From CAINVV01 sp963663005 (GTDB taxonomy: Bacteria > Bacteroidota > Bacteroidia > Bacteroidales > Prolixibacteraceae), in contig CAXXHH010000015.1 in the NCBI GenBank assembly GCA_963663005.2, forward strand, positions 186,001 to 250,000: 64,000 nucleotides of DNA, read 5' to 3'. Both the position numbers and the translations under genes were made by a program. A model generated the notes under the pieces. It was not told the DNA's origin. It did not search any database and was given only the letters and a program-made list of their open reading frames with translations. Positions 1 to 8,320 of the stretch are shown one piece after another (the first letter of the stretch is position 1; each line of letters begins with the position of its first letter).

Positions 1-1308
1 CTGAAGGATATTCGTTCTGGTAAAATCACAGGTCTCATCTTCTCTAAAATTGCCAGGCTCGCCAGAAACACAAGAGAACTACTCCAAATCGCAGACATTT
101 TCCGTGACTACAGTGCTGATTTAATTTCATTGCAAGAAAGCATTGATACTTCGACTCCAGCTGGAAGATTTTTCTATACCCTAATCTCTGCAATGGCACA
201 ATGGGAAAGAGAAGAGATTGCTTCAAGAGTTTCAGCCTCTATTCCCATCAGAGCAAAACTAGGTAAATCTTTAGGAGGTCAAGCTCCATACGGTTATGAG
301 TGGAAGGATAAAAAGCTTGTTATTAACCCGGAAGAGGCTTCCATACGAGGACTTATTTATGATTTATTCCTTGAACATAAAAGGAGAAAAACTGTTGCAA
401 ATCTTTTAAATCAAAAAGGTTACAGAACAAGGAATGGTTCAGAATTTTCTGACACGACAATCACTCGACTATTGGAAGACCCAATTGCTAAGGGAATAAG
501 GAGGGCAAATTATACCGAAAGCACAGGCAATAACAAGCAATGGAAATTAAAGAATAAAGAAGAATGGGTTTTTAATGATGCCCCTGCAATCATTTCTGAG
601 GAGAAATGGGACAAAGTCAATTCTATCTTGACAGAACAATCACAAGACAGAAAACAACCACTTAACAAAAAGACTCACTTGTTTACGGGCTTTGTTTCTT
701 GCTCATGCGGCAATAAAATGTATTTACCATCAAATAGTCCAAAATACACCTGCAACAACTGTAAAAACAAAATCAACCAAGAAGACCTGGAAGATATTTT
801 TCATCAACAGCTTACAGATTACATTATCACCGAAGAAAACATTAAACATTACATCAATGCAAGTGAGAGTGTAATCTCCGAGAAGGAAAAACTCTTAAAA
901 ACCTTACAAAAGGAAGCTCAGAAAATCCAAACAAGACTAGATAACCTAATAGAGCTCCATTTGAACAAAGAACTGGCTACAGATGGCTTCAGAAATCACT
1001 ACAACCCTCCATTTGAGCAATTACAACAGATTCAGGCTCAAATACCTCTAATTGAAGGTGAAATGCTCGCCTTGAGGCAAAATGAAGAAAGTAGCAAGTA
1101 CCTTTTCAATGAAGCCCAGAATCTGTATTCCAAATGGCAAACCTTTAGTAGAGATGAAAAACGAAATATTATTGAATCCATTACCGATTCAATAATTATT
1201 GATAATGAAGACATCATTATAAACCTGAAATATCTAATGCCTCCCTCTTCTATAAACCCCACAGATGGTCAACACAACTTCATGGATTCATCGAGGCTAC
1301 TAACATAA
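1..1308 (+). CDS. Large serine recombinase (site-specific integrase), 5' end outside window
   Basis: The frame is open from base 1, so the gene begins to the left and about 435 codons are visible. Seen: the end of a resolvase-type catalytic domain (the RLARN segment and the SIDTSTPAGR and ISAMAQWEREEI stretches typical of the family), then a Recombinase domain (GKSLGGQAPYGYEW onwards), a zinc ribbon with Cys-x-Cys and Cys-x2-Cys pairs near 700-765, and a long coiled-coil-like C-terminal segment. The catalytic serine lies outside the window. Such enzymes integrate and excise phages or mobile islands at attachment sites next to their own gene. The 3' end runs into yifB on the opposite strand, and the last nine sense codons and the stop fall in DNA that also reads as yifB. 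No other cargo of the element is visible. The family call is firm; the type of element is unknown. Confidence 0.9.
   Translation: MKDIRSGKITGLIFSKIARLARNTRELLQIADIFRDYSADLISLQESIDTSTPAGRFFYTLISAMAQWEREEIASRVSASIPIRAKLGKSLGGQAPYGYEWKDKKLVINPEEASIRGLIYDLFLEHKRRKTVANLLNQKGYRTRNGSEFSDTTITRLLEDPIAKGIRRANYTESTGNNKQWKLKNKEEWVFNDAPAIISEEKWDKVNSILTEQSQDRKQPLNKKTHLFTGFVSCSCGNKMYLPSNSPKYTCNNCKNKINQEDLEDIFHQQLTDYIITEENIKHYINASESVISEKEKLLKTLQKEAQKIQTRLDNLIELHLNKELATDGFRNHYNPPFEQLQQIQAQIPLIEGEMLALRQNEESSKYLFNEAQNLYSKWQTFSRDEKRNIIESITDSIIIDNEDIIINLKYLMPPSSINPTDGQHNFMDSSRLLT
1275..1292. other. Probable attachment-site junction of the integrated element in yifB
   Basis: Read on the minus strand, yifB stays in frame through Val-Ala-Ser-Met-Asn-Pro. 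It then meets TGA, where the family normally continues with a Cys-Pro-Cys-Gly motif. The homology therefore breaks just after the sequence AATCCATG, at about 1280/1281. The nearby CATGGATTCAT is close to a palindrome, as expected for a serine-recombinase crossover core. The exact core and the dinucleotide cannot be set without the other junction or an empty site. Confidence 0.6.
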
Positions 1309-2335
1309 AACCGGCAGGAAATTCGACAGAACTCTTAGATCTTGACACTGTGATTGTGCGGTCTTCAAGAGGTTGACGCATCACCTCAAGAACCTGCCTC
1401 TTAAATTCAGGAAGTTCGTCCAGAAACAATACACCATTGTGAGCCAATGATATTTCACCCGGTTGGGGGATGGTACCACCGCCAACTAAGGCAGCATCAG
1501 AAATCGTATGATGCGGACTACGAAACGGTCTGGTTGTCATAAGGGAGGTCTTGTGCTCTATCTTCCCGGCAACAGAGTGAATTTTTGTGGTTTCCAATGC
1601 CTCTTTCAGCGTAAAAGGAGGCAGAATTGTAGGTATTCTCTTGGCTAACATAGTCTTGCCGGCTCCAGGCGGACCAATCATCAAAAGATTATGCCCGCCG
1701 GCTGCCGCAATTTCCAGGGCTCTCTTGACGTTCTCCTGTCCCTTGACTTCACCAAAGTCGACTTCAAACCGATTTTTGCAGGAGCTGAACTCCTCCCTCG
1801 TATCGATTATTGTTTGCTTAAGCGGAATTGCGCTATTGAAATAGTCTATCACTTCACGGATATTTTCCACTCCATAAATTTTCAGCTTATCGACAACGGC
1901 AGCTTCGCGTGCATTTTGAACCGGAATAATTAGTCCATCGAACCCTTCTTCTCTTGCCCGAATGGCAATAGGCAAAACACCCTTTATGGATTGCAGTCCG
2001 CCATCAAGAGAGAGCTCACCCATCATAACAAACCTGCCAATCTCTTTAGCATTAATTTGTTCTGAGGCGGATAAAATGCCCATAGCAATCGGGAGGTCAT
2101 AAGCCGAACCTTCCTTGTGAATATTCGCCGGAGCCATGTTGATGACCATTTTCTTACCAGGAAGTTTGAATCCGTTATAACGCAAAGCGGCATCAATCCG
2201 TTGCTGACTCTCCCGAACCGCCAGATCTGCCAGACCAACCATATTAAAGCGAATGCCTCGCGAAATATCGGTCTCGATCGTAATTGTTGTCGCGTCTATT
2301 CCGTGGACTGCGCTGCCGTACGTTTTTACAAGCAT
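1280..2335 (-). pseudogene. yifB: YifB/ComM-family Mg-chelatase-like ATPase, truncated by element insertion
   Basis: This is the N-terminal 351 residues of a family usually about 500 residues long. Seen: an N-terminal Lon/ChlI-like domain (residues 1-170), a Walker A motif GPPGAGKT near residue 220 and a Walker B-like GVLFLDELPEF near residue 300. The frame ends abruptly after a conserved Met-Asn-Pro, just before the Cys-Pro-Cys-Gly segment, at the border of the serine-recombinase element. The missing third, with the rest of the AAA+ lid and the C-terminal domain, should lie beyond the far end of the element, left of the window. In naturally competent bacteria ComM is a helicase that aids branch migration during transformation; its role here is unknown. 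The broken copy is unlikely to be functional unless the element excises. Confidence 0.88.
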
Positions 2336-2474
2336 AATTTTGTTGTTAATGCGATGAGGGATTTACTTAAATATACCCCGTTTTGAGGAGAAACAGAAAT
2401 GACTAACTAACGAAGCATTTGTCGGAAGCAATTTTTAGCTCGTCTTTAAAACAATGAGCCATAAAAATATGAGC

Positions 2475-2482
2475 TATATTTG
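2475..2482 (+). promoter_or_regulatory. Putative -7 box of mutL
   Basis: TATATTTG matches the Bacteroidota -7 consensus TAnnTTTG, 54 nt before the GTG start of mutL. No clear -33 element was seen. Confidence 0.5.
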
Positions 2483-2536
2483 CCTGTCATAAATTCTATG
2501 GAATTTTTCATTTTTAATCTTCAATTTTAACGCCCT

Positions 2537-4474
2537 GTGTCGAACATCATTCATCTGTTACCAGATTCAGTTGCCAACCAGATCGCTGCAGGAGAGGTCA
2601 TCCAGCGTCCGGCATCCGTTGTTAAGGAACTGGTAGAGAATGCAATTGATGCCGGAGGTGATTCAATAACCATAAATGTAAAAGATGCAGGTCGTACGCT
2701 GATCCAGGTTACTGACAATGGGAAAGGCATGTCGCCAACCGACGCCCGGATGTCTTTTGAGCGTCACGCAACCTCCAAAATCAAAGAAGCCGTTGATCTG
2801 TTCTCTATTCGCACGATGGGTTTTCGGGGTGAAGCCCTTGCTTCCATTGCCTCCGTGGCAGATGTTGAATTGCGAACCAGGCAGCAAGGGGATGAATTGG
2901 GAACTTACATGCATATCCTGGGTTCTGTCCTGCAAAAACAACAGACCGACCACTGTCCGGAAGGATCTAATTTCTCCGTGAAAAATCTTTTTTTCAATGT
3001 TCCAGCCAGACGGAAGTTTCTCAAATCAAACAGTTACGAATTAAAAAACATCATCACTGAAATTCAGCGGATAGCTTTGGCAAATCCCGAGCTCAATATA
3101 TCCTTCTTCCACAATCAATCGCCGGTCTACGAATTGCAGTCAGAAAATATCCGAAAACGGATAGTTGGACTCTTCGGTAAAGCGATCAACCAAAGCCTCA
3201 CTCCGGTTGACGTGGAAACCACCCTGATCCGGGTATCCGGTTTTATTGGACAGCCCCGGTTCGCGAAAAAAAGTTTTGGGGAGCAGTTTTTCTTCGTGAA
3301 TGGTAGGTTTATGAAGCACCCATTTTTCCACCGGGCTGTCATGCATGCCTACGACCGCATCTTGCCTCCCGACGCAGTGCCTTCCTATTTTCTCTATTTT
3401 GAGGTCGACCCGGCGACAATTGACATCAACATTCATCCAACAAAAACGGAGATAAAATTCGAGGATGAACAGGCTATCTGGCACATTATCAGCGCCTGCA
3501 TTCGCGAGGCCATAGGAAAATACAACCTCATGCCTGCGATCGATTTCGACCAGAGCGGATCCATAAATATTCCATTACAGCCGAATAGAGGGAGCAGCAT
3601 CGCACCCCCAGAGATCGAAATCAACAGGCACTATAACCCCTTTCAGCAAGAGAGTGGAGCCTGGAGAACTGAAAATGGAAGAAATACAGATACGCGCAAC
3701 TGGGAAAGACTATATCAGGGCATGGAGGCTGAGAGAGTAACCCCTGGTACCGCGAACACGGAAGGATACTCCGGAGCAACTCCGGGTGGTAGCCAGTCCC
3801 CGGAATTCAGTGTCTGGCCAACAAAAAACGAAAGTATTTTCCCGGATGAAACCGATCCGGAAGAATCGGATGGCAGTCAGTCGACATTTTCTATGGAAAG
3901 TCAAAATTTCCCTGTATCCGGTTTCTTACAGCTAAAAAACAGATATTTGCTTACGCCAGTCAAATCCGGACTAATGGTTATCGACCAGCGCGGGGCGCAT
4001 GCCAGGATATTGTTTGAAAGCTTTATGCAGAATTTCTCGACGCACCTTTCTGCAAGTCAGCGCCAATTGTTTCCACCGGTACTGGAATTAAATGCTGCAG
4101 ATGCTGAAATTCTTAATGCCTTGAAGGACGAACTGCACCAATTGGGATTCGAAATCAGACAGGAAGCCGATTATCATTTCTATATCGATGGAACACCCGG
4201 GGCGCTTAGTCATCTGGATGCTAAAGATCTGGTAGAAAGGGTAATTGCCTCATTCCAGGATCGGCCTGTAGATCTAATGGAAGAGATTAAAGCTCAGTTA
4301 GCCTTGATATTGGCTCAATCTTCGGCAGTTTCTTACGGCATACAACTTAAACAGGAAGAGATGAGTTCGCTTTTCAATCAGCTCTTCGCCTGCCAATCTC
4401 CGGGGTATTCGCCTACCGGCCGAAAGATAGTCTCGATCATTGGTATGGGCGAAATTGAAAAACTTATGAGATAG
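2537..4474 (+). CDS. mutL: DNA mismatch repair protein MutL
   Basis: MutL is the GHKL ATPase that couples MutS mismatch recognition to strand processing. Seen: the three ATPase motifs, with NAIDAGG near residues 35-41, DNGKGM at 60-65 and GFRGEA at 95-100, then the transducer domain to about residue 335, a poorly conserved linker of about 350-450, and a C-terminal dimerisation domain. Length (645 aa) is usual. It starts at GTG; no better start lies close by. The endonuclease motif DQHA-x2-E-x4-E is degenerate (DQRGAHAR at 483, with His replaced by Arg and the first Glu by Ala), and the C-terminal CPHGRP-type motif reads SPTGRK near 625, so metal-dependent nicking looks absent. The gene heads a same-strand run with two rhomboid genes and an EEP-family gene. 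Confidence 0.96.
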   Translation: MSNIIHLLPDSVANQIAAGEVIQRPASVVKELVENAIDAGGDSITINVKDAGRTLIQVTDNGKGMSPTDARMSFERHATSKIKEAVDLFSIRTMGFRGEALASIASVADVELRTRQQGDELGTYMHILGSVLQKQQTDHCPEGSNFSVKNLFFNVPARRKFLKSNSYELKNIITEIQRIALANPELNISFFHNQSPVYELQSENIRKRIVGLFGKAINQSLTPVDVETTLIRVSGFIGQPRFAKKSFGEQFFFVNGRFMKHPFFHRAVMHAYDRILPPDAVPSYFLYFEVDPATIDINIHPTKTEIKFEDEQAIWHIISACIREAIGKYNLMPAIDFDQSGSINIPLQPNRGSSIAPPEIEINRHYNPFQQESGAWRTENGRNTDTRNWERLYQGMEAERVTPGTANTEGYSGATPGGSQSPEFSVWPTKNESIFPDETDPEESDGSQSTFSMESQNFPVSGFLQLKNRYLLTPVKSGLMVIDQRGAHARILFESFMQNFSTHLSASQRQLFPPVLELNAADAEILNALKDELHQLGFEIRQEADYHFYIDGTPGALSHLDAKDLVERVIASFQDRPVDLMEEIKAQLALILAQSSAVSYGIQLKQEEMSSLFNQLFACQSPGYSPTGRKIVSIIGMGEIEKLMR

Positions 4475-4496
4475 TAGTGATTCTCATCTGATTCCT

Positions 4497-4504
4497 TATT
4501 TTTG
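4497..4504 (+). promoter_or_regulatory. Putative -7 box of first rhomboid gene
   Basis: TATTTTTG fits TAnnTTTG and lies 25 nt before the ATG at 4530, in the 55-nt gap after mutL. The rhomboid genes may thus also be transcribed independently of mutL. Confidence 0.45.
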
Positions 4505-4529
4505 CAAAACAGATCTGAAATATCGTAAT

Positions 4530-5348
4530 ATGCAATATCGTCCTACGTCACCTTACTCTATCCCTCCGGTTGTCAAAAATCTGATAATGATTAACGTGCT
4601 TATGTTAGTTGCGACATGGGCTTTGAAATCATCCGGCATTGACCTGACCGAGAAGTTGGGCTTATACTATCCGGGGTCGACTTACTTCAGACCTTATCAG
4701 CTGATTACCCATTTGTTTATGCACGGCGGATTCGGACACCTGTTCTTCAACATGTTCGCATTGTACATGTTTGGCAAAGTGCTCGAAATGGTCTGGGGAC
4801 CGAAAAGGTTCCTTATCTATTTCATCGTTACCGGACTTGGCGCAGCAACGCTGCACCTTTTTGTGAACTATCTTGAGTTATCTCATGTTGCTAAAACGGT
4901 AAATGCTTTCGTAAATACACCCTCTCCCGAACTTCTTGCAGGTTTTGTCAAGGCGAATCTTGGGAGTCATGCCGCACCCTGGGTTCATGATTTCATTAAC
5001 AAGTGGTCTGAGTCCCCCGGTAATCCTGCCTATGCTCAGCAAGGAGTAGAATTGGTCCAACGTGTGTTTGAGGAACGCGTAAACATTCCGACTGTAGGGG
5101 CATCCGGCGCAGTCTTCGGAATTCTTTTGGCTTTCGGCGTACTCTTCCCTAATACGGAATTAATGCTGCTTTTCCCACCCGTGCCTATCAAGGCAAAATA
5201 TTTTGTAATCGGGTACGGATTAATCGAACTCTATTTGGGTATTTCCCAGTCGAACAGCGATGTTGCGCATTTCGCGCATTTAGGTGGCATGCTATTCGGT
5301 TATCTGCTTATCAGATACTGGAATATCAATTCAAAAAATTTTTATTGA
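4530..5348 (+). CDS. Rhomboid family intramembrane serine protease
   Basis: Rhomboids cleave transmembrane segments of other membrane proteins by a Ser-His dyad. Seen: six hydrophobic segments, the loop-1 HGGFGHLFFNM stretch, the catalytic GASG motif with Ser192, and the partner His250 in AHLGG in the last helix. A hydrophilic insertion of roughly 60 residues sits before the GASG helix (about residues 120-180). Both catalytic residues are present, so the enzyme is probably active. Substrates are unknown. A second rhomboid gene follows after 84 nt, an arrangement common next to mutL in Bacteroidota. Confidence 0.92.
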   Translation: MQYRPTSPYSIPPVVKNLIMINVLMLVATWALKSSGIDLTEKLGLYYPGSTYFRPYQLITHLFMHGGFGHLFFNMFALYMFGKVLEMVWGPKRFLIYFIVTGLGAATLHLFVNYLELSHVAKTVNAFVNTPSPELLAGFVKANLGSHAAPWVHDFINKWSESPGNPAYAQQGVELVQRVFEERVNIPTVGASGAVFGILLAFGVLFPNTELMLLFPPVPIKAKYFVIGYGLIELYLGISQSNSDVAHFAHLGGMLFGYLLIRYWNINSKNFY

Positions 5349-5432
5349 ACTCCATGTTTGGAAAGTTAAGCAGCCTAAATTGGTGGAAGATTTTGAAATA
5401 GAATTTAGCAAATAGATTGAAGCGATTTTGAT

Positions 5433-6314
5433 ATGGGAATTACCGATGAGATTAAACTTTCATACAAGCATGGTTCTTATCTGACGAAGTTGATCTACAT
5501 CAACCTCGCCATCTGGATCGGAGTCAGGCTAACGGCTGTAATCCTAATACTTGGAGGTAACGAAAATCTTGTTTACATCGAATGGCTCTCATTGCCCGCC
5601 TCTTTTAACCAGTTCCTTTCCCGACCCTGGACACTCATCACTTACATGTTCCTCCATTATGAGTTGTTGCATCTGGTCTTTAATCTTCTTTGGCTATACT
5701 CCTTCGGACGGATCTTTCTTGAATACCATCAGCCACGTAAATTATTGAGCATCTATATTTTCGGCGGATTTTGCGGCGGACTATTTTTTATGGTTGCCTA
5801 TAACTTCTTCCCCTACTTCCGGAATTCTATTGATTTTTCTCAACTTATGGGCGCTTCAGCAGCCGTAATCGCCATCGTAATTGCAACGGCAGTATATGTC
5901 CCGAATCATATAATCCATCTGATACTTGTCGGTCCGGTGAAAATCAAGTGGATTGCTCTTTTCTCAGTCATTCTTTATGTTGTTAACCTTGCCGGAGATA
6001 ACGCAGGAGGAAATTTTGCGCACCTCGGCGGTGCATTCTGGGGGTTATTCTACATGACTTTGCTAAAATCCGGATACGACCTTTCTGCGAGATCAGAACA
6101 ATTCTTTGACCGGATGTTTAGTTGGTCTAAGCCCAAAAGAAAACTTAAGGTCGAATATAATGCGGGTACGTACCGCGATTACGGCTATAATAAAAGCAAA
6201 AAAGCACAGCAGGAAGAAATCAACCGGATTCTGGACAAGATCAGCACTTCTGGATACGATTCTCTTACAGTTGATGAAAAAGAGATGCTCTTCAAAATGA
6301 GCAGCAAAAAATGA
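5433..6314 (+). CDS. Rhomboid family protein with a C-terminal cytoplasmic tail
   Basis: This is a second rhomboid directly after the first. Seen: six hydrophobic segments, HYELLHLVFN in the second helix region, a GASA motif with Ser142 in place of the usual GxSG, and His197 in AHLGG. The catalytic pair is therefore kept although the last Gly of GxSG is Ala. After the last helix comes a basic stretch and a short helical tail (about residues 265-293, LDKISTSGYDSL), which resembles the small C-terminal domain found in many Bacteroidota rhomboids. The stop overlaps the start of the next gene (ATGA), implying translational coupling. Confidence 0.9.
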   Translation: MGITDEIKLSYKHGSYLTKLIYINLAIWIGVRLTAVILILGGNENLVYIEWLSLPASFNQFLSRPWTLITYMFLHYELLHLVFNLLWLYSFGRIFLEYHQPRKLLSIYIFGGFCGGLFFMVAYNFFPYFRNSIDFSQLMGASAAVIAIVIATAVYVPNHIIHLILVGPVKIKWIALFSVILYVVNLAGDNAGGNFAHLGGAFWGLFYMTLLKSGYDLSARSEQFFDRMFSWSKPKRKLKVEYNAGTYRDYGYNKSKKAQQEEINRILDKISTSGYDSLTVDEKEMLFKMSSKK

Positions 6315-7402
6315 AGAAAAGTACACTCAGGAATTTTTTTTCAAAATTTGGCTTTTATCTCAATATAGGCTTTGCGGGGTTGCTTTTACTAGTCTATCTT
6401 TCCGTCTTTATTCCTCCCGACAGCTTTTGGCCCGCAGCATTTCTGGGACTAATCTACCCCTACCTTCTATTGGTAAATATACTCTTCCTGGCATATTATG
6501 CGCTGCGGAAATCCGGAAGAATTCTACTCTCGCTCACAATTATTCTTCTGGGGTATCAGCATTTTTTAAACTATTTCCAACCTGTTCCAAATTTCAATAA
6601 GGTGGGAGCCGGACTCAAGATTCTCAGCTACAATGTGCATTATTTCTCCGGTGATATTAGCAGGAAGCAGGTCGGGCAGCCGAAAATCATCGACTATCTC
6701 AGAAAAGTGGACGCCGATATAATCTGTCTGCAGGAAACAAGACTCTTCAAAACCGGGAAACTCAGTCCGGACGAGATTCGCAATGCCTTACCAGGGATAA
6801 AACATTATCAATTGGCTCATTCCATCTCCTACGCCGGACCAATGACCTTATCAAAATATCCCATCGTGCGGTTAGGAGAAATTCGATTTGACCACAGTGC
6901 AAACATGGTGCTATTTTCGGACATCGCAATTCCTTCAAAAGATACCATCAGGGTCTACAATTGTCATTTCCAATCATATAAAATTACGCCAGAAGATTAT
7001 TCAATTACCGATCCCGATAGAACCGGCACAAATGAACAGCAGCTCAAGGAGGCAAAATTAATCAGCAAAAAAATGATAATTGCCTTTTCCATTCGTGCGC
7101 GACAGGCAAGAACAGTGGCTGCTCATATTCGAAAATGTCCGTATCCAGTAATCGTTTGTGGTGATTTTAACGACACTCCGCTTTCCTATACCTATCACAT
7201 TATCGGCAAAGAGTTGAATGATGCTTTTGCAGAGGCAGGATTCGGCTTCTCAAATACCTACAATGGATTATTACCTTCTTTCCGCATTGATTACATTTTA
7301 TACAACTATCGCATAAAAGCAATATCATACCAATGTGATCGAATTAATCTGTCCGATCATTTTCCGATAGTCGCCATTTTAAAAATGCCAGCAAAGCCCT
7401 GA
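6311..7402 (+). CDS. Membrane-anchored endonuclease/exonuclease/phosphatase (EEP) family protein
   Basis: Seen: two to three N-terminal hydrophobic helices (residues 15-95), then an EEP-fold domain with the standard motifs: SYNVHYF near 110, the metal-binding Glu in LQETR near 141, GDFNDTP near 285, and the terminal SDHFPI near 350. The domain should face the periplasm. Family members act on phosphodiesters or phosphomonoesters (nucleic acid, phospholipid, inositol phosphate), and the true substrate cannot be told from sequence. The start codon overlaps the stop of the rhomboid gene by 4 nt, so the two are co-expressed. Confidence 0.88.
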   Translation: MKKSTLRNFFSKFGFYLNIGFAGLLLLVYLSVFIPPDSFWPAAFLGLIYPYLLLVNILFLAYYALRKSGRILLSLTIILLGYQHFLNYFQPVPNFNKVGAGLKILSYNVHYFSGDISRKQVGQPKIIDYLRKVDADIICLQETRLFKTGKLSPDEIRNALPGIKHYQLAHSISYAGPMTLSKYPIVRLGEIRFDHSANMVLFSDIAIPSKDTIRVYNCHFQSYKITPEDYSITDPDRTGTNEQQLKEAKLISKKMIIAFSIRARQARTVAAHIRKCPYPVIVCGDFNDTPLSYTYHIIGKELNDAFAEAGFGFSNTYNGLLPSFRIDYILYNYRIKAISYQCDRINLSDHFPIVAILKMPAKP

Positions 7403-7511
7403 AAAAGTGATAAACGAACGGTTAGTTGAGCCGCTTGCTATTAAAAGAATCCTTTCAATAAGCAGATTATATATTTTACGCATTCAAACCTCAATATCTG
7501 GATTATTAGAA

Positions 7512-7519
7512 TATATTTG
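7512..7519 (+). promoter_or_regulatory. Putative -7 box abutting the LytTR regulator start
   Basis: TATATTTG ends only 5 nt before the ATG at 7525, so transcription from it would start at or within a few bases of the start codon (a leaderless or near-leaderless mRNA). Confidence 0.45.
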
Positions 7520-7524
7520 ACTGT

Positions 7525-8319
7525 ATGAAAAAATACCGTGCCATAATTATCGACGATGAAAGGAATGTCCGAGAAGTACTCGAACTTTTATTGACACGAT
7601 ATTGTAAAGATGTTGAAGTCGTCGCCCTCGCGTCTTCCGCTGCTGAGGGAAGAGACTTGTTACAGAAATATCAGGTCGATTTTATTTTTCTGGATATCTC
7701 AATGCCAAAAGAAGATGGCTTTGCATTCCTGAATTCCATACAAAAAGAGAACTACTGCACGATTTTCGTCACGGCTCATGAGGACTACGCCTTGCGCGCT
7801 CTGAAAGCCAGCGCAATAGATTATCTGTTGAAACCAATTACTCCTCAGGAATTGGTAGATGCAGTATCAAAAGCGATTCACCACCACGAATTACATCAGA
7901 GCCGAGAACAAGAGAAACATATTTACCATGAATCTCTTGATAATTTAAACGAGAACATAAATGTTGCCAGCAATGTCATAAAGAAAATTACGGTGGCTGA
8001 GCAATTTGGATTTCAACTTGTTAACACCTCTGACATCATGTATCTGGAGGCGGACAGCAATTATACGATTTTGCATCTCTCCGGATTAAAAAAAATTGTT
8101 GCCTCAAGAACCATGGGTGATTTTGAGAAAATCCTGGACCAACCCGAATTTTTCAGAATCCATAAGTCAATCATTATCAACATCAATTTTCTTAAAGCGT
8201 ACTCCAGTTATCAGGGAAATTTTGTAGAACTAAATGATGGGACCACATTGAGTATCTCCAGACGTAGACTTAATGATTTTCGGGAAGCCATTAAACATTT
8301 TACTAAATCATTAGACTGA
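7525..8319 (+). CDS. LytTR-family response regulator
   Basis: Seen: an N-terminal receiver domain (residues 1-120) with the acidic pair IIDDE, phospho-acceptor Asp57 in FLDISMP, the TAH switch region and LLKP; then a linker, and a C-terminal LytTR DNA-binding domain (about 160-262) with YLEADSNYT and FFRIHKSIIIN. It should bind DNA as a LytR/AlgR-type activator once phosphorylated. The partner kinase follows after one base, so the pair is a classic LytS/LytR-type two-component system. Target genes are not apparent. Confidence 0.95.
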   Translation: MKKYRAIIIDDERNVREVLELLLTRYCKDVEVVALASSAAEGRDLLQKYQVDFIFLDISMPKEDGFAFLNSIQKENYCTIFVTAHEDYALRALKASAIDYLLKPITPQELVDAVSKAIHHHELHQSREQEKHIYHESLDNLNENINVASNVIKKITVAEQFGFQLVNTSDIMYLEADSNYTILHLSGLKKIVASRTMGDFEKILDQPEFFRIHKSIIININFLKAYSSYQGNFVELNDGTTLSISRRRLNDFREAIKHFTKSLD

Positions 8320-8320
8320 A

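Noticed and set aside
2117..2386. A plus-strand frame antisense to yifB
   Set aside because: It is a shadow of yifB and shows no domain or start signals.
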